Counted from the first letter of the stretch, positions 18,112 to 29,925 are shown. The stretch: 64,000 bases of DNA from Yersinia similis (GCF_001053095.1 NZ_CGBP01000019.1:27821-91820), one strand, 5' to 3'. A program made the numbers and translations. Notes: generated by a model from the letters alone, not told the origin.

Positions 18112-19396
18112 TTACAGGCCCCGTTACACTTTTCTTGATGTCATAAAATGGAGATAGCATCCATTGATAAAGAGGCCTTTTTTCAAGGAATAACGTGACA
18201 TTAGCTTTAAGGCCATTGGATAGCATTAAAGGTTTAGACTGATAACGAAAATGAATATCGTCTAGTGCCACGATGACTTTATAGTAAGGCTCAATGAGTC
18301 CACCGTTTGGGAGCCGCGGTGCAATGTTGTATGAGGCTATTTCTTGTTGTGAAACGGGGACATTAGAGATAGAGATTATACGTCCAGGAAATTGGCCAAA
18401 CTTTTCAAAGGGGAAAGCGTCATAGCGTATATTGACTCTGTCTCCCGTATTTATATAAGGTACGCTATTGTTTGGCACCCAAAGTACAAGACAATAATAG
18501 GGGTTATCGGAAGGTGTCAGTTGAACCAAACTGTCATTTGCATTAACCATCTGCCCTTGGGTCACACTCATATTTTCAATCTTGCCATCGCTTGGTGAAT
18601 TAATGAGTAACATGCCACTTGCATCAACTTCAGCCAATTGACGCTTTAAATCACTTTTTTGAAATAAATACTGAGAGATATCATTATCGAAATCTGATGC
18701 TCGCGTAGAGATTTCACTTTCAAGTTTCGCTATCTGTAAACTTTCTTGTATCAGCTGTGTATTCAGGCTTTGAAAGGCATTTTGTTGTTGATAAAAGAGG
18801 GAACGCTGATTGGTTAATTGATCTTTAGTAATCAGTCCCTGACGTTGGTAAGTACCATAACTGGCCATTGTACGCCGCATATCATCCATTCCTTTGCCAG
18901 CGTTATCGACCAGCTCTTGGGATTTTTTATGTGCCTTTTGATATTGTGCGAGTTGCTGACTTAAATTAAGTAGCGTAAGTTCTTTATTTTTCTGTGTATT
19001 ATTGATGATGCTATCAATTTGAGAAATTTGGTTATTTATCGCCTCTAAAGAGTTAAGGCTAACATTACCTGAAAACGTCGTTCGACTGACATCAATTTGA
19101 TATAAGTGCTGACCTTTACGGACAATATCACCCACTTCTACCCATTTTTTGGTAATGAATCCTTGTTGGGGAGAAAAAATGTTTATGGGATGTGGTTGAG
19201 AAATAACCTCACCATTAACGTTTATTCTACGGGTGTATGTTCCATAAATGATAAGAGTAATTAATAACACCAAAAAAATAGTACATAAAGCAGCTATGAA
19301 CGTTGTGGAATAACCCGAAGTTAACAGCGCCTTCCCCAGCCATTTTGTTCTAATATACTCTACCGCGTCCCGGCGGAATATCTGATTACTGCTCAT
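18104..19396 (-). CDS. Microcin secretion adaptor, HlyD/CvaA family
   Basis: The start at complement 19394-19396 is preferred because GGAG lies six bases upstream; an in-frame ATG lies eight codons earlier. The 430-residue membrane-fusion protein has one N-terminal membrane segment (ALCTIFLVLLITLIIYGTY), a lipoyl-like region (GFITKKWVEVGDIVRKGQHLYQI split around 20 residues), a long coiled coil (about 110-250) and a closing beta-barrel region (GDRVNIRYDAFPFEKFGQF). It would bridge the ABC transporter and outer-membrane TolC. It is cotranscribed with the transporter and divergent from the microcin gene, as in several microcin clusters. Confidence 0.92.
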   Translation of the reverse strand: MSSNQIFRRDAVEYIRTKWLGKALLTSGYSTTFIAALCTIFLVLLITLIIYGTYTRRINVNGEVISQPHPINIFSPQQGFITKKWVEVGDIVRKGQHLYQIDVSRTTFSGNVSLNSLEAINNQISQIDSIINNTQKNKELTLLNLSQQLAQYQKAHKKSQELVDNAGKGMDDMRRTMASYGTYQRQGLITKDQLTNQRSLFYQQQNAFQSLNTQLIQESLQIAKLESEISTRASDFDNDISQYLFQKSDLKRQLAEVDASGMLLINSPSDGKIENMSVTQGQMVNANDSLVQLTPSDNPYYCLVLWVPNNSVPYINTGDRVNIRYDAFPFEKFGQFPGRIISISNVPVSQQEIASYNIAPRLPNGGLIEPYYKVIVALDDIHFRYQSKPLMLSNGLKANVTLFLEKRPLYQWMLSPFYDIKKSVTGPVNE

Positions 19397-19608
19397 TCCT
19401 CGCTCCGTTATACCCATCATTTCAAATCAACATATCACAAAAAATAGAATGTTTAATTGAATCATTTTCACGTAACTCTATTTTGGTATATTTAATTATT
19501 TACGAATTGCAGTTTGATTTTTTATTATTTTGCTATTACATTTTCGTTGAGCGCTTTTATGCTCACCATGAAGAACTAACTTAATTTTATCTATATAGGA
19601 GTCTTTCT

Positions 19609-19848
19609 GTGAAAGAACTTACACAAACGGAAGTGATGGAAGTTTCGGGCGCGGGTATTGTTTCTGATGCAGGTAAAGTGCTGGGTTCTGGCTTTGGTGC
19701 TCTGATTGACGCTGGTGCATCTATCTTTGGTATTAAGCCAAATGCTAGCGCAACAATCGGTAAAATCGGCGAAAGCATTGGTTCTGCTTTTGATGCAGGT
19801 ATTTCCGGAGTTAAACAGTTCTTTGGTTTGTCAGCACCACAGCAGTAA
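19609..19848 (+). CDS. Class II microcin-like precursor peptide
   Basis: The 79-residue peptide starts at GTG, seven bases after an AGGAG ribosome site. Its first 15 residues (MKELTQTEVMEVSGA) have the double-glycine-type leader of class II microcins (compare the M-R-E/T-L-T-L-N-E-..-V-S-G-G/A pattern of microcins V and L, from memory). Cleavage after Ala15 would give a 64-residue mature peptide rich in Gly and Ala, with no Cys, and with repeated amphipathic GxGFGALIDAGASIF and IGSAFDAGISGVKQFF segments suited to membrane insertion. It lacks the Ser-rich tail of siderophore microcins. I cannot match it to a named microcin. Confidence 0.85.
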   Translation: MKELTQTEVMEVSGAGIVSDAGKVLGSGFGALIDAGASIFGIKPNASATIGKIGESIGSAFDAGISGVKQFFGLSAPQQ

Positions 19849-19855
19849 TAAGTAA

Positions 19856-19883
19856 ATATGCCAGCGCGAAAGCGCTGGCATAT
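19856..19883 (+). terminator. Hairpin directly behind the microcin gene
   Basis: A perfect 12-bp stem, ATATGCCAGCGC / GCGCTGGCATAT, closes on a GAAA tetraloop eight bases after the stop. The T-run is weak, so it may act as a terminator or as an mRNA 3' stabiliser. Confidence 0.7.
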
Positions 19884-20090
19884 TAATTGAAATGGATATA
19901 GAAAGTACGCACTATTAAGTAGTAATGTTTGTAGGGGGGTTTAAAAGAAAAAGCAAAAATAAAAAAAACAGATTTTTCCTATTTTAGATGATGGGGGAAG
20001 TAACAAGGCGAAGATTAAAATACAGACTTATCCTATTTAAATCGATAAAGACTGATTCTCTTTTAATACGCTTCACCATAATATGGATAT

Positions 20091-20264
20091 ATGCTGTGTT
20101 ACTACAGTAAGTTTTCTGAGTTAGAAGTTGTCACATTATCTTTCCACTACCAACATGATTTTTTTGTGATTAGAAATTTATTTTCTATCGTCGATGACTT
20201 TAGTTTAAAAAAAATCAGTGTCCTACTTAGAACCCTCAATTTTCTCCCTTCTTTTATTTTTTAG
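20091..20264 (+). CDS. Possible small ORF (57 codons) behind the microcin gene; doubtful
   Basis: An ATG-started frame encodes a hydrophobic, aromatic-rich 57-residue peptide starting MLCYYSKFSELEVVTLSFHY. It lies in the 650-base AT-rich stretch where a microcin immunity gene might be expected. There is no convincing ribosome site and no clean membrane helix pair, and AT-rich DNA yields such frames by chance. A second frame at 19988-20110 (40 residues, basic then hydrophobic) overlaps it. I see no better gene in 19884-20503. Confidence 0.2.
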   Translation: MLCYYSKFSELEVVTLSFHYQHDFFVIRNLFSIVDDFSLKKISVLLRTLNFLPSFIF

Positions 20265-20503
20265 TGCTGGTATCTATATAAATAAAGTACGAGGATTAGG
20301 TGATTTAAAATCATGAAAAATTTCAGGTGAACATCTTCCTTTATGGGTTAGCAAACAACCCCGAAAAGCGCGTTAAATGGGTAATGGCACGGTGGTGGCG
20401 GGTATGAACGCATTATCGTGGATTTATTATTTTCACGGCCCGATACCCACAATGATTATCTATTTCTTAACTTAATTCATTCACATCTTGATGAGGTTTT
20501 TTG

Positions 20504-21082
20504 ATGCAGAGAGGCTGCTGTTTTCTCCGTAGTACAACTACCGCTGGAGTGGCGCTGAGCGTTGCCATGACGCTATCGGCATCGGCGTGGGCGATCTCAG
20601 AACAGGTAACGTCAGCACGGACTGTGCCGGACAATGATATTGTCTGTCATGTAGCCCACCTTAATGCCCGTTTTGATGATAAAGAGGGGCTATTCGAAGG
20701 AGCATCACAAAGCGGTACTTTGCTGATATTACGTAACATTAGCGCTCGATCCTGTCAGGTTAATGCGATGCCAGTGGTTAGTTTCGAAGGCGCAGGTGGC
20801 CAGCAGTTGGCCGTCTTTCGCAGAGTACCGCGTGGGATGCGGCAGGAGCCGATACTCTCACCTGTCACGGTCGCGGCGGGAGCTGAAGTCGCGGTGCAAT
20901 TGCGTTGGGTGGCCGGTGACGTGTTCGATGGGAATAACTGTGTAACACCTGAGAAAGTGGTGGTGACCTTGCTAGGGGGGACATTGCGTTTACCTTTCGG
21001 CCGACAGATGTGTGCGGCATCTGGTGACACTGAATTCTTCAGTCAGGCTCCAGTAGGCCCAGTAACCAATGAGGTGCAATGA
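20504..21082 (+). CDS. Exported DUF4232-like protein
   Basis: The ATG at 20504 has GAGG about eight bases upstream; an in-frame TTG precedes it. The 192-residue protein has a signal peptide (TAGVALSVAMTLSASAWA). The mature part begins with a Cys-containing IVCHVAHLNARFD and goes on with SGTLLILRNISARSCQV, VAAGAEVAVQLRWVAGD and a closing FGRQMC. This beta-rich pattern with paired Cys resembles DUF4232 domains. Function unknown, periplasmic or surface location inferred. Its GC content is higher than the AT-rich flank before it. It forms a small group with the next gene. Confidence 0.55.
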   Translation: MQRGCCFLRSTTTAGVALSVAMTLSASAWAISEQVTSARTVPDNDIVCHVAHLNARFDDKEGLFEGASQSGTLLILRNISARSCQVNAMPVVSFEGAGGQQLAVFRRVPRGMRQEPILSPVTVAAGAEVAVQLRWVAGDVFDGNNCVTPEKVVVTLLGGTLRLPFGRQMCAASGDTEFFSQAPVGPVTNEVQ

Positions 21083-21136
21083 GTGACAGGGGGGTAACTC
21101 CAGAGAGATAAAAATTTTACTCATGAGGATAACATA

Positions 21137-21490
21137 ATGAAAAAAGTACTTTTTTTAACCGCATTATTGGGTGTGTCAACATCAACATTTGCTGCAACGA
21201 TATTTGAACCGTCGGAAGGTGTGGTGTGTGATAAGAAATCAAATTTTTGCGTAGATAATCAAGGTATATCCATGGGATGGACGAAAGAATATCTTGGTAG
21301 CGATGCAGAAGAGAAATTGTCTAAAGAGACCGGAGGAAGTGGCGATATTCATCTCTGGGAATATACATTGAGCAACGGTGTATATTGTGATTCTCATGCA
21401 AAACAGTGTTATACCGATCGTTATTTCCCTCGCACGAAGGAAAAACAGGAGAAGAAATACACCGCTAAAATTTTCGGGACTGCTAAATAA
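21137..21490 (+). CDS. YcgJ-like small exported protein
   Basis: The 117-residue protein has a clean signal peptide (MKKVLFLTALLGVSTSTFA). The mature part has four Cys in a C-x6-C pattern: EGVVCDKKSNFCVDNQGIS and NGVYCDSHAKQCYTDRYF. That suggests two disulfide-bonded loops in the periplasm. I recognise the pattern from the YcgJ family; function unknown. A GAGGATAAC ribosome region precedes the ATG. It is followed by a hairpin and the convergent rraA. Confidence 0.65.
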   Translation: MKKVLFLTALLGVSTSTFAATIFEPSEGVVCDKKSNFCVDNQGISMGWTKEYLGSDAEEKLSKETGGSGDIHLWEYTLSNGVYCDSHAKQCYTDRYFPRTKEKQEKKYTAKIFGTAK

Positions 21491-21561
21491 TTTGGGTAAA
21501 CTTACGTGTGTGTATTGCGGTGTGGGGGGACAATATTACGCCAGGATCGCAATCACAGTGG

Positions 21562-21590
21562 ATAGGAGAAGGAGGGGAACCTTCTCCTAT
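21562..21590. terminator. Hairpin between the ycgJ-like gene and rraA
   Basis: A perfect 11-bp stem, ATAGGAGAAGG / CCTTCTCCTAT, has a seven-base loop and lies between convergent genes. There is no clear T-run on the plus strand. Confidence 0.55.
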
Positions 21591-21632
21591 CTGTACACTT
21601 ATCCCCGTCAGATGGATATTATTTAGGGTATG

Positions 21633-22202
<570 letters not shown>

Positions 22203-22258
22203 TCAAGTTACCTTGAGCCGCTAATGGCTTGGAGACCTTTTTAGATAAACGAGCCGTA

Positions 22259-23188
22259 TTAACTGAATACCAGGCCCACAGCAAATAGGATATTGGTCAG
22301 TAAGGCAGCTTTCACCATCTGCTCAAGCATGGGACGCATACCCGTTGCGGTAGGGTCCCGCAAAACAAGCAGCGCATGTTTTCTCAGTAATGGGATCGCC
22401 AACAAAAAGATCCAACCATGCCAACTGTGCAGATGCAGAATGCTGAAGAGTGCCAGGCAGAAGATGGCGACACCGATTAACAGCGCATGATAATAGCGTG
22501 CTACGGCAGGCCCTAGACGGACTGCCAGCGTATTTTTGCCATTCGCTTTATCATTTTCGATATCGCGTAAGTTATTAATATTTAATACCGCCGTGGCCAG
22601 TAAGCCACAGGCCGTGGCGGGCAGCATGACGATGCTATCAAAGTGGCCAGCTTGAAGATAATAGGTCCCAGCGACGCTTAGCCAACCGAAGAATACCAAT
22701 ACCGAAATATCACCCAATCCCATATAACCATAGGGTTTGCTCCCCACGGTGTAAGTAATGGCGGCAACAATCGCCATCAAACCAAGCAGTAAAAACCCAA
22801 GAATATCGCTGGGCTTTTCACAGGCGACGGCAATGAGGGCGATACCTGAAATGATTGTTAAGATCACGGTGATAATTAGCGCCACTTTCATTTGCTGGTG
22901 GCTAATCATCCCTTTTTGCATACCGCGTAATGGCCCAATACGTTCTTCGGTATCGCTGCCTTTCGCAGCATCGCCATAGTCGTTAGCCAGATTGGACAGG
23001 ATTTGCAGCAGGCCGGCAGTTAATAGGGCTAATAGTGCCACGGCCGGTTTAAAACTATCGAGCCAGACAGCCAAGGCTGAACCGGTAACGATAGAGGCGA
23101 ACGCCAATGGTAGGGTGCGTGGTCGTAGGCTTTCCAGCCAAGCCTGGGTTTGGCTGGTGTTGATTGATAGGCTCATTTTTCGCTTCAT
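22259..23188 (-). CDS. menA: MenA, 1,4-dihydroxy-2-naphthoate prenyltransferase
   Basis: The 309-residue UbiA-family membrane enzyme attaches the polyprenyl chain to dihydroxynaphthoate, making demethylmenaquinone. The first Asp-rich motif is visible in NLANDYGDAAKGSDTEE and the second in NINNLRDIENDKANGKNT; eight or so hydrophobic segments surround them. The start could be Met1 or Met5; neither has a clear ribosome site. Neighbours rraA and hslU match E. coli. Confidence 0.96.
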   Translation of the reverse strand: MKRKMSLSINTSQTQAWLESLRPRTLPLAFASIVTGSALAVWLDSFKPAVALLALLTAGLLQILSNLANDYGDAAKGSDTEERIGPLRGMQKGMISHQQMKVALIITVILTIISGIALIAVACEKPSDILGFLLLGLMAIVAAITYTVGSKPYGYMGLGDISVLVFFGWLSVAGTYYLQAGHFDSIVMLPATACGLLATAVLNINNLRDIENDKANGKNTLAVRLGPAVARYYHALLIGVAIFCLALFSILHLHSWHGWIFLLAIPLLRKHALLVLRDPTATGMRPMLEQMVKAALLTNILFAVGLVFS

Positions 23189-23293
23189 TCAATAGGGGTC
23201 TGGTCCGCCTTAATATCGGCGTGTAAGAAAACGGGATCATGCCAAATGGAAATAATGTTAGTAAAATCATCATGTCAAAAAATTATGACGTTA

Positions 23294-23327
23294 TCAAAAT
23301 CATAATGCGATCAGAATCATAATACGA
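23294..23327. repeat. 17-bp tandem duplication between menA and hslU
   Basis: TCAAAATCATAATGCGA is followed directly by TCAGAATCATAATACGA, two differences in 17 bases. Confidence 0.8.
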
Positions 23328-23336
23328 TAAAAACAA

Positions 23337-23361
23337 GAGTGGGAGGCGATGCCTCCCACTC
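23337..23361 (-). terminator. hslVU terminator
   Basis: The stem GAGTGGGAGGC / GCCTCCCACTC (11 bp, 3-base loop) is followed on the minus strand by TTGTTTTTAT, 50 bases after the hslU stop. Confidence 0.85.
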
Positions 23362-23410
23362 GGGATATTCCATATGGATGATTTTATCCAGCCTAGGCTG
23401 ATAAAGCGAA

Positions 23411-24742
23411 TTATAGGATAAAACGACTCAGATCTTCATCCGCAACCAGCTCATCTAAGTGCTTACCGACGTATTCCGCGTCAATAGTGATAGATTGACC
23501 GCTGCTTTCGCTGGCGTCATAGGAAATATCTTCCATCAGACGCTCTAACACCGTGTGTAAACGACGGGCACCAATATTTTCGGTACGTTCGTTCACCTGC
23601 CATGCCGCTTCAGCAATTTTACGGATACCTTCGCGAGTAAACTCGATGGTCACGCCTTCGGTCGCCATCAGCGCTTTATACTGTTCGGTTAATGAAGCAC
23701 TTGGCTCGGTCAAGATGCGTTCAAAATCATCTGTTGTCAGCGCTTGTAACTCTACGCGGATTGGCAAACGGCCTTGCAATTCCGGGATCAAGTCTGATGG
23801 ACTGGAAACCTGGAACGCGCCGGATGCAATAAACAGAATATGGTCAGTCTTCACCATGCCGTGCTTGGTTGAGACGGTACAACCTTCAACCAGCGGCAGT
23901 AAGTCACGCTGCACCCCTTCACGGGAAACATCTGGGCCGGAAGTCTGGCCACGTTTACAGATTTTATCGATCTCATCAATAAACACGATACCGTGTTGTT
24001 CAACCGCATCAATCGCTTGCTGTTTCAGCTCTTCTGGATTAACCAGTTTTGCCGCTTCTTCTTCAATCAGTAGCTTGAGTGCTTCTTTGATTTTGATTTT
24101 GCGCGGTTTCTGTTTCTGGCCAGCGATATTCTGGAACATGGATTGTAACTGATTCGTCATCTCTTCCATGCCAGGAGGTGCCATGATTTCAACCCCCATC
24201 GGGGCCGCAGCCAGATCTATTTCAATCTCTTTATCATCCAATTGGCCTTCACGCAGCTTCTTACGGAAAGTTTGACGGGTGGCAGAAGGCTCCTGTGATT
24301 CATCCGGTACGCCCCAGTTATTTTTGGCGGGTGGGATGAGCACATCCAAAATGCGTTCTTCGGCCAATTCTTCCGCCCGATAGCGCATCTTCTCGATAGA
24401 CTGATGGCGAACCATTTTTACAGCCGCATCGGTTAGATCGCGGATGATAGAGTCTACTTCTTTACCAACATAACCCACTTCGGTGAATTTAGTGGCTTCA
24501 ACTTTGATGAACGGTGCATTAGCCAATTTAGCCAGACGGCGGGCAATTTCAGTTTTACCCACACCGGTTGGCCCGATCATCAGAATATTTTTAGGTGTCA
24601 CTTCGTGGCGCAGCTCTTCGTTAAGCTGCATACGGCGCCAGCGGTTACGCAGGGCGATAGCCACCGCACGCTTGGCTTTATCTTGGCCGATGATGTGGCT
24701 ATCAAGTTCGCTAACTATTTCGCGTGGGGTCATTTCAGACAT
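23411..24742 (-). CDS. hslU: HslU, ATPase subunit of the HslVU protease
   Basis: The 443-residue AAA+ unfoldase has Walker [16 protein letters not shown] near residue 60, Walker [14 protein letters not shown] near residue 250, the pore loop GYVGKEV, and the sensor-2 region [16 protein letters not shown]. The C terminus EDLSRFIL is the tail that inserts into HslV and activates it. It hexamerises on HslV to degrade proteins such as SulA and RpoH. It is transcribed with hslV, 61 bases upstream, from a heat-shock promoter. Confidence 0.98.
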
Positions 24743-24803
24743 ATCATTCTATCCTTACGCTCTGTACGTTAATTATGCACTGTACATTAATCATGTAGTA
24801 CGT

Positions 24804-25328
24804 TTAGTACGTTAATTCTTCAATGGTTTGGAAGCGGTTGGTATAGATACAAATATCCCCCGCAATGCTCAGTGATTTCTCAACGATATCTCGCGCACCT
24901 AATTCAGTATTTTCTAACAACGCACGTGCTGCTGATTGGGCATAAGGCCCACCGGAGCCAATGGCAATCAGATCATCTTCAGGTTGAACCACATCACCGT
25001 TACCAGTAATGATCAGCGAAGCGGTTTCATCGGCAACAGCCAGTAACGCTTCAAGCTTGCGCAGCATGCGGTCGGTACGCCAGTCTTTGGCTAGCTCAAC
25101 AGCGGCTTTCGTCAGGTGCCCTTGATGCATTTCCAGCTTGCGCTCAAATAACTCGAACAGAGTAAAGGCATCAGCAGTACCACCCGCAAAACCAGCAATA
25201 ACCTTGTTGTTATAAAGACGGCGGACTTTTTTGGCATTACCTTTCATCACGGTATTGCCCAAAGTGACTTGGCCATCGCCACCAATAACGACATGACCAT
25301 CACGGCGTACACTTACAATTGTTGTCAC
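24804..25328 (-). CDS. hslV: HslV, proteasome-like peptidase
   Basis: The 174-residue beta-type proteasome subunit starts [20 protein letters not shown]. Removal of Met exposes the Thr nucleophile. Supporting residues are the Lys in [20 protein letters not shown] and the [14 protein letters not shown] region. It forms a double hexamer capped by HslU. First gene of the hslVU operon. Confidence 0.98.
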
Positions 25329-25358
25329 GAGCGGACCCTCGTTGCAGACTGAATGAGT

Positions 25359-25390
25359 CCCCGTACTGCCTGTTAAAAAACAGTACGGGG
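25359..25390 (-). promoter_or_regulatory. Stem-loop in the hslVU 5' untranslated region
   Basis: A perfect 10-bp stem (CCCCGTACTG / CAGTACGGGG) with a 12-base loop lies between the sigma-32 promoter and the hslV start, at the very 5' end of the predicted mRNA. A 5'-UTR stem-loop that affects stability of hslVU mRNA is described in E. coli. Confidence 0.75.
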
Positions 25391-25403
25391 TATATTGAGA
25401 TTA

Positions 25404-25431
25404 TAAATGGGGGAGGATTAAGGCTTTTCAA
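25404..25431 (-). promoter_or_regulatory. Heat-shock (sigma-32) promoter of hslVU
   Basis: On the minus strand GTTGAAA (TTGAAA at 25426-25431), a 13-base spacer and CCCCATTTA (25404-25412) fit the sigma-32 consensus CTTGAAA-N11-16-CCCCATnT. The -35 overlaps the last codons of ftsN. Confidence 0.8.
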
Positions 25432-26273
25432 CCCCCAACAGAGAGGGGAATGCATCCTGATTGACCTGCACCTTGCAAACGCTGTAAGGCTTTATCTGCG
25501 GCAGCCTTACTATTGTAAGGGCCAAGCACCACGCGATTCCAGCCACCGCCCGAGGTAATACGGCTTTCGATACCCTCAAATGCCAATTGGGCGCGGATAG
25601 ATTCTGCCTGATCAGCGGCTTTGAATGAGCCACATTGCACCATCCAGCGTTGTGCTTTTTCTTTCTCTTTTTCCACTTTAGGCGGTGTAACGGCCTGAGT
25701 CACCGGCGCGGCAGGTTGTGTACGCACGGGGGCTGGTACTTGAGGTTGTGCAGGGGCAGTGGTTTGACGCGGCGGTGTTACCGGTTGCGGTTGCACATTG
25801 GTGGCCGGTGGTTTGATGGTTACCGCTGAGCGTGGAACCTGCTGCATACCTTGGTTATAGGGAACCTCTGAAAGTTGCGTCGGTTGTTGACGCATATCTG
25901 CCTGCATCTGCTCCAGTAACTGACGTTGCTCATTGGTCAGCTGTGTTTTGGAATTCACGTCACCACCAGCAGAAGGCTCTGTTGGCATGGGTACGCCAAT
26001 CTGACGATTTTCCAATTCTTTAATATAACGCCAGCGTTCTTCCGGTTTTGGTGGTAGCCCATTCCCGGTACGCGGGTCATGATTTGGTAATAGCGGAAGC
26101 TCACCCGGTTTGTTATGAGTGATAAAATAGAGGCCACCAACAAACACCACTAATAGCGCGACAGCCAGTGCCATCACGGTTTTAGATACTATTGGAGCAC
26201 TGCGTTTTTTCCGGCTGGTGCTTTTGCGCCGCGCTCCTGAGCGCCCTCGGCTTACATAATCTCTTTGTGCCAC
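25428..26273 (-). CDS. ftsN: FtsN, cell-division activator with SPOR domain
   Basis: The 281-residue bitopic protein has a basic cytoplasmic N terminus (MAQRDYVSRGRSGARRKSTS), one membrane helix (TVMALAVALLVVFVGGLYF), short periplasmic helices in the region GLPPKPEERWRYIKELENRQ, a long Pro/Gln/Thr-rich linker, and a C-terminal SPOR domain (WMVQCGSFKAADQAESIRAQ to the end) that binds denuded glycan. FtsN triggers septal synthesis by FtsWI. Located between cytR and hslV as in E. coli. Confidence 0.97.
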   Translation of the reverse strand: MAQRDYVSRGRSGARRKSTSRKKRSAPIVSKTVMALAVALLVVFVGGLYFITHNKPGELPLLPNHDPRTGNGLPPKPEERWRYIKELENRQIGVPMPTEPSAGGDVNSKTQLTNEQRQLLEQMQADMRQQPTQLSEVPYNQGMQQVPRSAVTIKPPATNVQPQPVTPPRQTTAPAQPQVPAPVRTQPAAPVTQAVTPPKVEKEKEKAQRWMVQCGSFKAADQAESIRAQLAFEGIESRITSGGGWNRVVLGPYNSKAAADKALQRLQGAGQSGCIPLSVGG

Positions 26274-26338
26274 AATCGTTTCGCTGCGTCGTAATGATGG
26301 AGTAAGTCCGTCATGTTACTGAACCCTTGAATATTTGC

Positions 26339-27367
26339 CTAGTGTTTAGGCGCAGCAGTACTTTCCCTGATGATTAATTCGGTATCTAACAAGCGGGAGC
26401 CACTTTGTACTGAATGCCCTTGCAGTTGCTCCAGTAATAGTAACATGGCTTGTTGGCCAATCTGGTAACGGGGTTGTGCGACGGTAGTCAACGGGGGGTC
26501 ACAAAACTGTGACAGTTTCAGATCGTCAAAGCCAACCAGCGAGACATCCTGCGGGATGCGTAACCCTAATTGCTTCGCCTGCCAGATAGCCCCTACGGCC
26601 ATGACATCATTGTGAGAAAATATCGCAGTGGGGGGATGGGGCAGCGCCATAAGGGCCGCAAAGGTTTGGGCACCCGCTTCGTAGCTGAAATCCCCGCGTA
26701 TAATATAGTCATTATCGACAGCAATACCATTACGACGCAGTGCCTGAATATAACCTTGTAACCGATAATGGCTCAGCGGCAGGCTTTCTGGTCCGGCGAT
26801 ACACGCAATGCGTTTATGGCCCAACTCATGCAAATAGTTAACGGCTTCATAAGCGGCGGTCAGGTTATCGATATGTACGGTCGGTAACTCCAACTCAGGA
26901 GCAAATTCATTCGCCATGACCATCGGGGGTAAATTTCGTTGCTCTTCTTTACTGGCATCAAACGGCAGATTAGAGCCTAACAGCAGCATGCCATCGATCT
27001 GTTTGGTGATAATCAGATTAACAAATGTGCGCTCTTGCTGGGTTTGTTGTGCGCAATCACCAATTAATATCAGATAGCCTTGTTGAGCGGCTGCGTACTC
27101 AATGCCCTGAATGACGTCGGCAAAAAATGGGTCACTGATATCGGGTACGATCACCAGAATCGTACGTGATTCATTACGCTTAATATTACGGGACAAAGCA
27201 TGAGGAGAATAACCAACAGCCAAAACGGCCTGTTCCACTTTTTGTCGGGTCACGGTTGAAACCTTTTCAGGGTTCATCAAAGCGCGTGACACGGTTGCTG
27301 TTGATACACCTGCCATTTCAGCAACATCTTTCATCGTGGTCATCGTGAATTCTTTCTTATTTTCCAA
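26339..27367 (-). CDS. cytR: CytR, LacI-family nucleoside-catabolism repressor
   Basis: The 342-residue regulator has the N-terminal helix-turn-helix TMKDVAEMAGVSTATVSRAL followed by a periplasmic-binding-like effector domain (RTILVIVPDISDPFFADVIQ, ITKQIDGMLLLGSNLPFDAS). CytR represses nucleoside uptake and salvage genes together with CRP and is released by cytidine. The N-terminal extension before the HTH (MENKKEFT) is slightly variable in the family. Single gene between ftsN and priA. Confidence 0.96.
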   Translation of the reverse strand: MENKKEFTMTTMKDVAEMAGVSTATVSRALMNPEKVSTVTRQKVEQAVLAVGYSPHALSRNIKRNESRTILVIVPDISDPFFADVIQGIEYAAAQQGYLILIGDCAQQTQQERTFVNLIITKQIDGMLLLGSNLPFDASKEEQRNLPPMVMANEFAPELELPTVHIDNLTAAYEAVNYLHELGHKRIACIAGPESLPLSHYRLQGYIQALRRNGIAVDNDYIIRGDFSYEAGAQTFAALMALPHPPTAIFSHNDVMAVGAIWQAKQLGLRIPQDVSLVGFDDLKLSQFCDPPLTTVAQPRYQIGQQAMLLLLEQLQGHSVQSGSRLLDTELIIRESTAAPKH

Positions 27368-27599
27368 CGCCCTTCTCCTTACTCTAGCTCCGAGCCAGTA
27401 AGCGCGCTCATAGACTTTTATGGCCGTGTTGTTTCGGTTAAATGCTGACTTGCCGTCATTCTATACAGATAGTGGGGGTAATTTGTTACCTAATTTGCAT
27501 AAAAAATGTGACGTAAGTAGGTTTTTTCGAACTGGCTCGCAGAAAGCAGGGTAAACGATTGCTTCGAGGGGCCGATCAGACAATAAAAGATCTGACTAT

Positions 27600-27720
27600 C
27601 CCCTTTTTCTTGAAGCTGCAAGGGATTCGCCATATCCCCTCACCTGAATCACTTTCGCGTCAGTTCATCGGGATTTATTCGCTGTTCATCTACCGCGTTT
27701 AATGATTTTGGGTATAAATA
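27600..27720. repeat. ERIC-like repeat at the 3' end of priA
   Basis: TTCTTGAAGCTGCAAGG, then CCCTCACCTGAATCACTTTCG, TTCATCGGGATTTATTCGCT and a closing TTTTGGGTATAAATA form the full-length pattern of the enterobacterial repeat (ERIC-like, about 120 bp, partly self-complementary). The end abuts the priA stop codon. Upstream, 27368-27599 holds the cytR control region, with no gene. Confidence 0.65.
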
Positions 27721-29925
<2,205 letters not shown>

